Assembly (NCBI GenBank): GCA_024405635.1
Contig: JAKSOL010000008.1
Coordinates: 1-64,000 of the forward strand
DNA length: 64,000 bases
Origin: Salinivirgaceae bacterium
GTDB lineage: Bacteria; Bacteroidota; Bacteroidia; Bacteroidales; SZUA-534
Direction of reading: 5' to 3'
The notes under the pieces were generated by a model, which was given only the letters and a program-made list of their open reading frames with translations, had not been told where the DNA came from and made no database searches. Of the stretch, positions 63,191 through 64,000 are shown in pieces; the stretch's first letter is position 1; the number at the start of each line of letters is the position of its first letter. Both the position numbers and the translations under genes were made by a program.

Positions 63191-64000
63191 ATGAATTTTA
63201 CAAGAATTTTAGCAATCGCTATAGCTGCAATGCCTTTTATTAGTGCTGCACAAGAAAAAATAGAAACTCGATATGCAAACGGCAAAATTGCTAGCACTGG
63301 AGTGCTGCAAAACGGTAAAGAAAACGGCACTTGGACTTATTACGACAGCCTTGGCGTTAAAACCCAAGAGACCGATTTTCGCAACGGCAACGTTCACGGC
63401 AAACTAACCTATTTTCACAAAGACGGAACGATAGAAAACCAAGGTGAATTTCGTTCGGGAATAATGCACGGCAAATACTTTGAAAACTACCTTAACGGCA
63501 AACGCAAGGTTGAAGGATTTTACCGCGCAGGCAAAAAAGACAGCACATGGTGCTACTACAACGGCAGCGGACTTAAGTACCGCGAAGAACGCCATAAAAA
63601 CGACACTATTTTCTTGCTTAATTATTGGGAAGATGCTAATAAACAAACAATTAGCAATGGCGAAGGCACATACACTTCGTACTACCAAAACGGCAATATT
63701 AAGGAAACTGGACCTTACAAAAATGGGCGCGAAAACGGTTATTGGAAACGATATTTCCCCAACGGCAAAATGATGTCAAGCGGGCACTACCAAAACGGAC
63801 TTGAGGTTGGCAAATGGCTTACCTATTACCAAAACGGCAACCTTAAAAGCGAAATGAACTACGAAAACGGACTAAATGTTCGCTTTTTCGAAAATGGACA
63901 AAAGAACATGGAAGGCCGATTAAAAAACAACAAACGCGATAGTATTTGGACTTTTTGGTACATCGACGGCAAACAAAAATCGCAAGTAAACTACACCGAC
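63191..64000 (+). CDS. MORN/YwqK-type repeat protein (3' end outside the window)
   Basis: The frame from ATG 63191 stays open to the window end (270 codons). It has the signal peptide MNFTRILAIAIAAMPFISAA and then about nine repeats of a 23-residue MORN-like unit with the pattern YxNGxxxxxGxYKNGKxxGxW (for example NGKENGTWTYYDS and NGRENGYWKRYFPNG). These repeat proteins are widespread in Bacteroidota. Some are annotated YwqK-family antitoxins, but a periplasmic or surface structural role is at least as likely. A possible -7 box (TATCTTTG, 63158-63165) precedes it. Confidence 0.87.
   Translation, partial: MNFTRILAIAIAAMPFISAAQEKIETRYANGKIASTGVLQNGKENGTWTYYDSLGVKTQETDFRNGNVHGKLTYFHKDGTIENQGEFRSGIMHGKYFENYLNGKRKVEGFYRAGKKDSTWCYYNGSGLKYREERHKNDTIFLLNYWEDANKQTISNGEGTYTSYYQNGNIKETGPYKNGRENGYWKRYFPNGKMMSSGHYQNGLEVGKWLTYYQNGNLKSEMNYENGLNVRFFENGQKNMEGRLKNNKRDSIWTFWYIDGKQKSQVNYTD

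Noticed and set aside
63404-63688. Minus-strand open frame inside the MORN-repeat gene
   Set aside because: The plus strand has a clear repeat protein with a signal peptide; the minus frame is a shadow of it.

Overview
This is chromosomal DNA from a member of the Bacteroidota, most probably a Bacteroidales-like gut or rumen bacterium. The evidence is: GldD and GldE; T9SS cargo with both the short Por-type and the CHU_C (type B) C-terminal signals; the ribosomal block L28-L33-DUF4295 followed by FtsY and RimO; a TonB-dependent receptor with an STN domain; DUF1573 and DUF3078 proteins; and upstream boxes of the Bacteroidota form TTTG-N19-23-TAnnTTTG. Shine-Dalgarno sequences are mostly absent, as expected. 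I cannot name a species.

Region 1 (1-9.0 kb, minus strand) is a surface-polysaccharide locus of the Wzx/Wzy type. In transcription order it has a flippase, a hexapeptide acyltransferase, a Wzy polymerase, a GT2, a GT4, an FrhB-like iron-sulfur protein, a pyruvyl transferase and a truncated glycosyltransferase at the window edge. A 58-codon flippase remnant lies upstream. WecA-like and ManC-like enzymes at 13.8-16.4 kb probably supply the lipid primer and GDP-mannose.

Region 2 (9.0-13.75 kb) is an accessory island. Two unrecognised small genes follow a consensus promoter and are separated by a gene-free spacer that can fold into a three-way junction with a possible pseudoknot and a closing hairpin. 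Then come about 0.9 kb of GC-rich palindromic repeats with a 147-bp direct duplication, a DUF4143-type AAA ATPase, and a VNTR-like array of 126-134-bp units.

Region 3 (16.7-25.2 kb) holds htpG, a row of four exported proteins of unknown role (one resembling DUF6175), a membrane protein and a membrane-anchored GAF protein.

Region 4 (25.4-31.4 kb) is a compact xylan set without SusC/SusD: a CE6-CE1 double esterase, a GH43-CBM6-like-GH8 double glycosidase and a single CE1 esterase. Together they could strip acetyl or feruloyl groups, remove side chains and trim xylo-oligosaccharides.

Region 5 (31.5-36.5 kb) has a DUF3078 outer-membrane protein, a polytopic DUF6057-like protein and a lipoprotein combining a c-type heme motif with a PD40-type propeller.

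Region 6 (36.5-44.2 kb) is core: pncC-like cinA, rpmB-rpmG-DUF4295, ftsY, rimO, ssb, gldE, gldD, a phosphopantetheinyl transferase and a PcrB/GGGP synthase.

Region 7 (44.2-64 kb) holds an LptF/G-type permease with two glycosyltransferases, START-like proteins, an EamA transporter, a 1.2-kaa CotH/lamin-tail T9SS cargo protein, a CPBP protease, an AlaX-like editing protein, a TonB receptor, a DUF1573 protein, tRNA-Arg(CCT), a UvrD/PcrA helicase, a CHU_C protein and a MORN-repeat protein cut by the window end.
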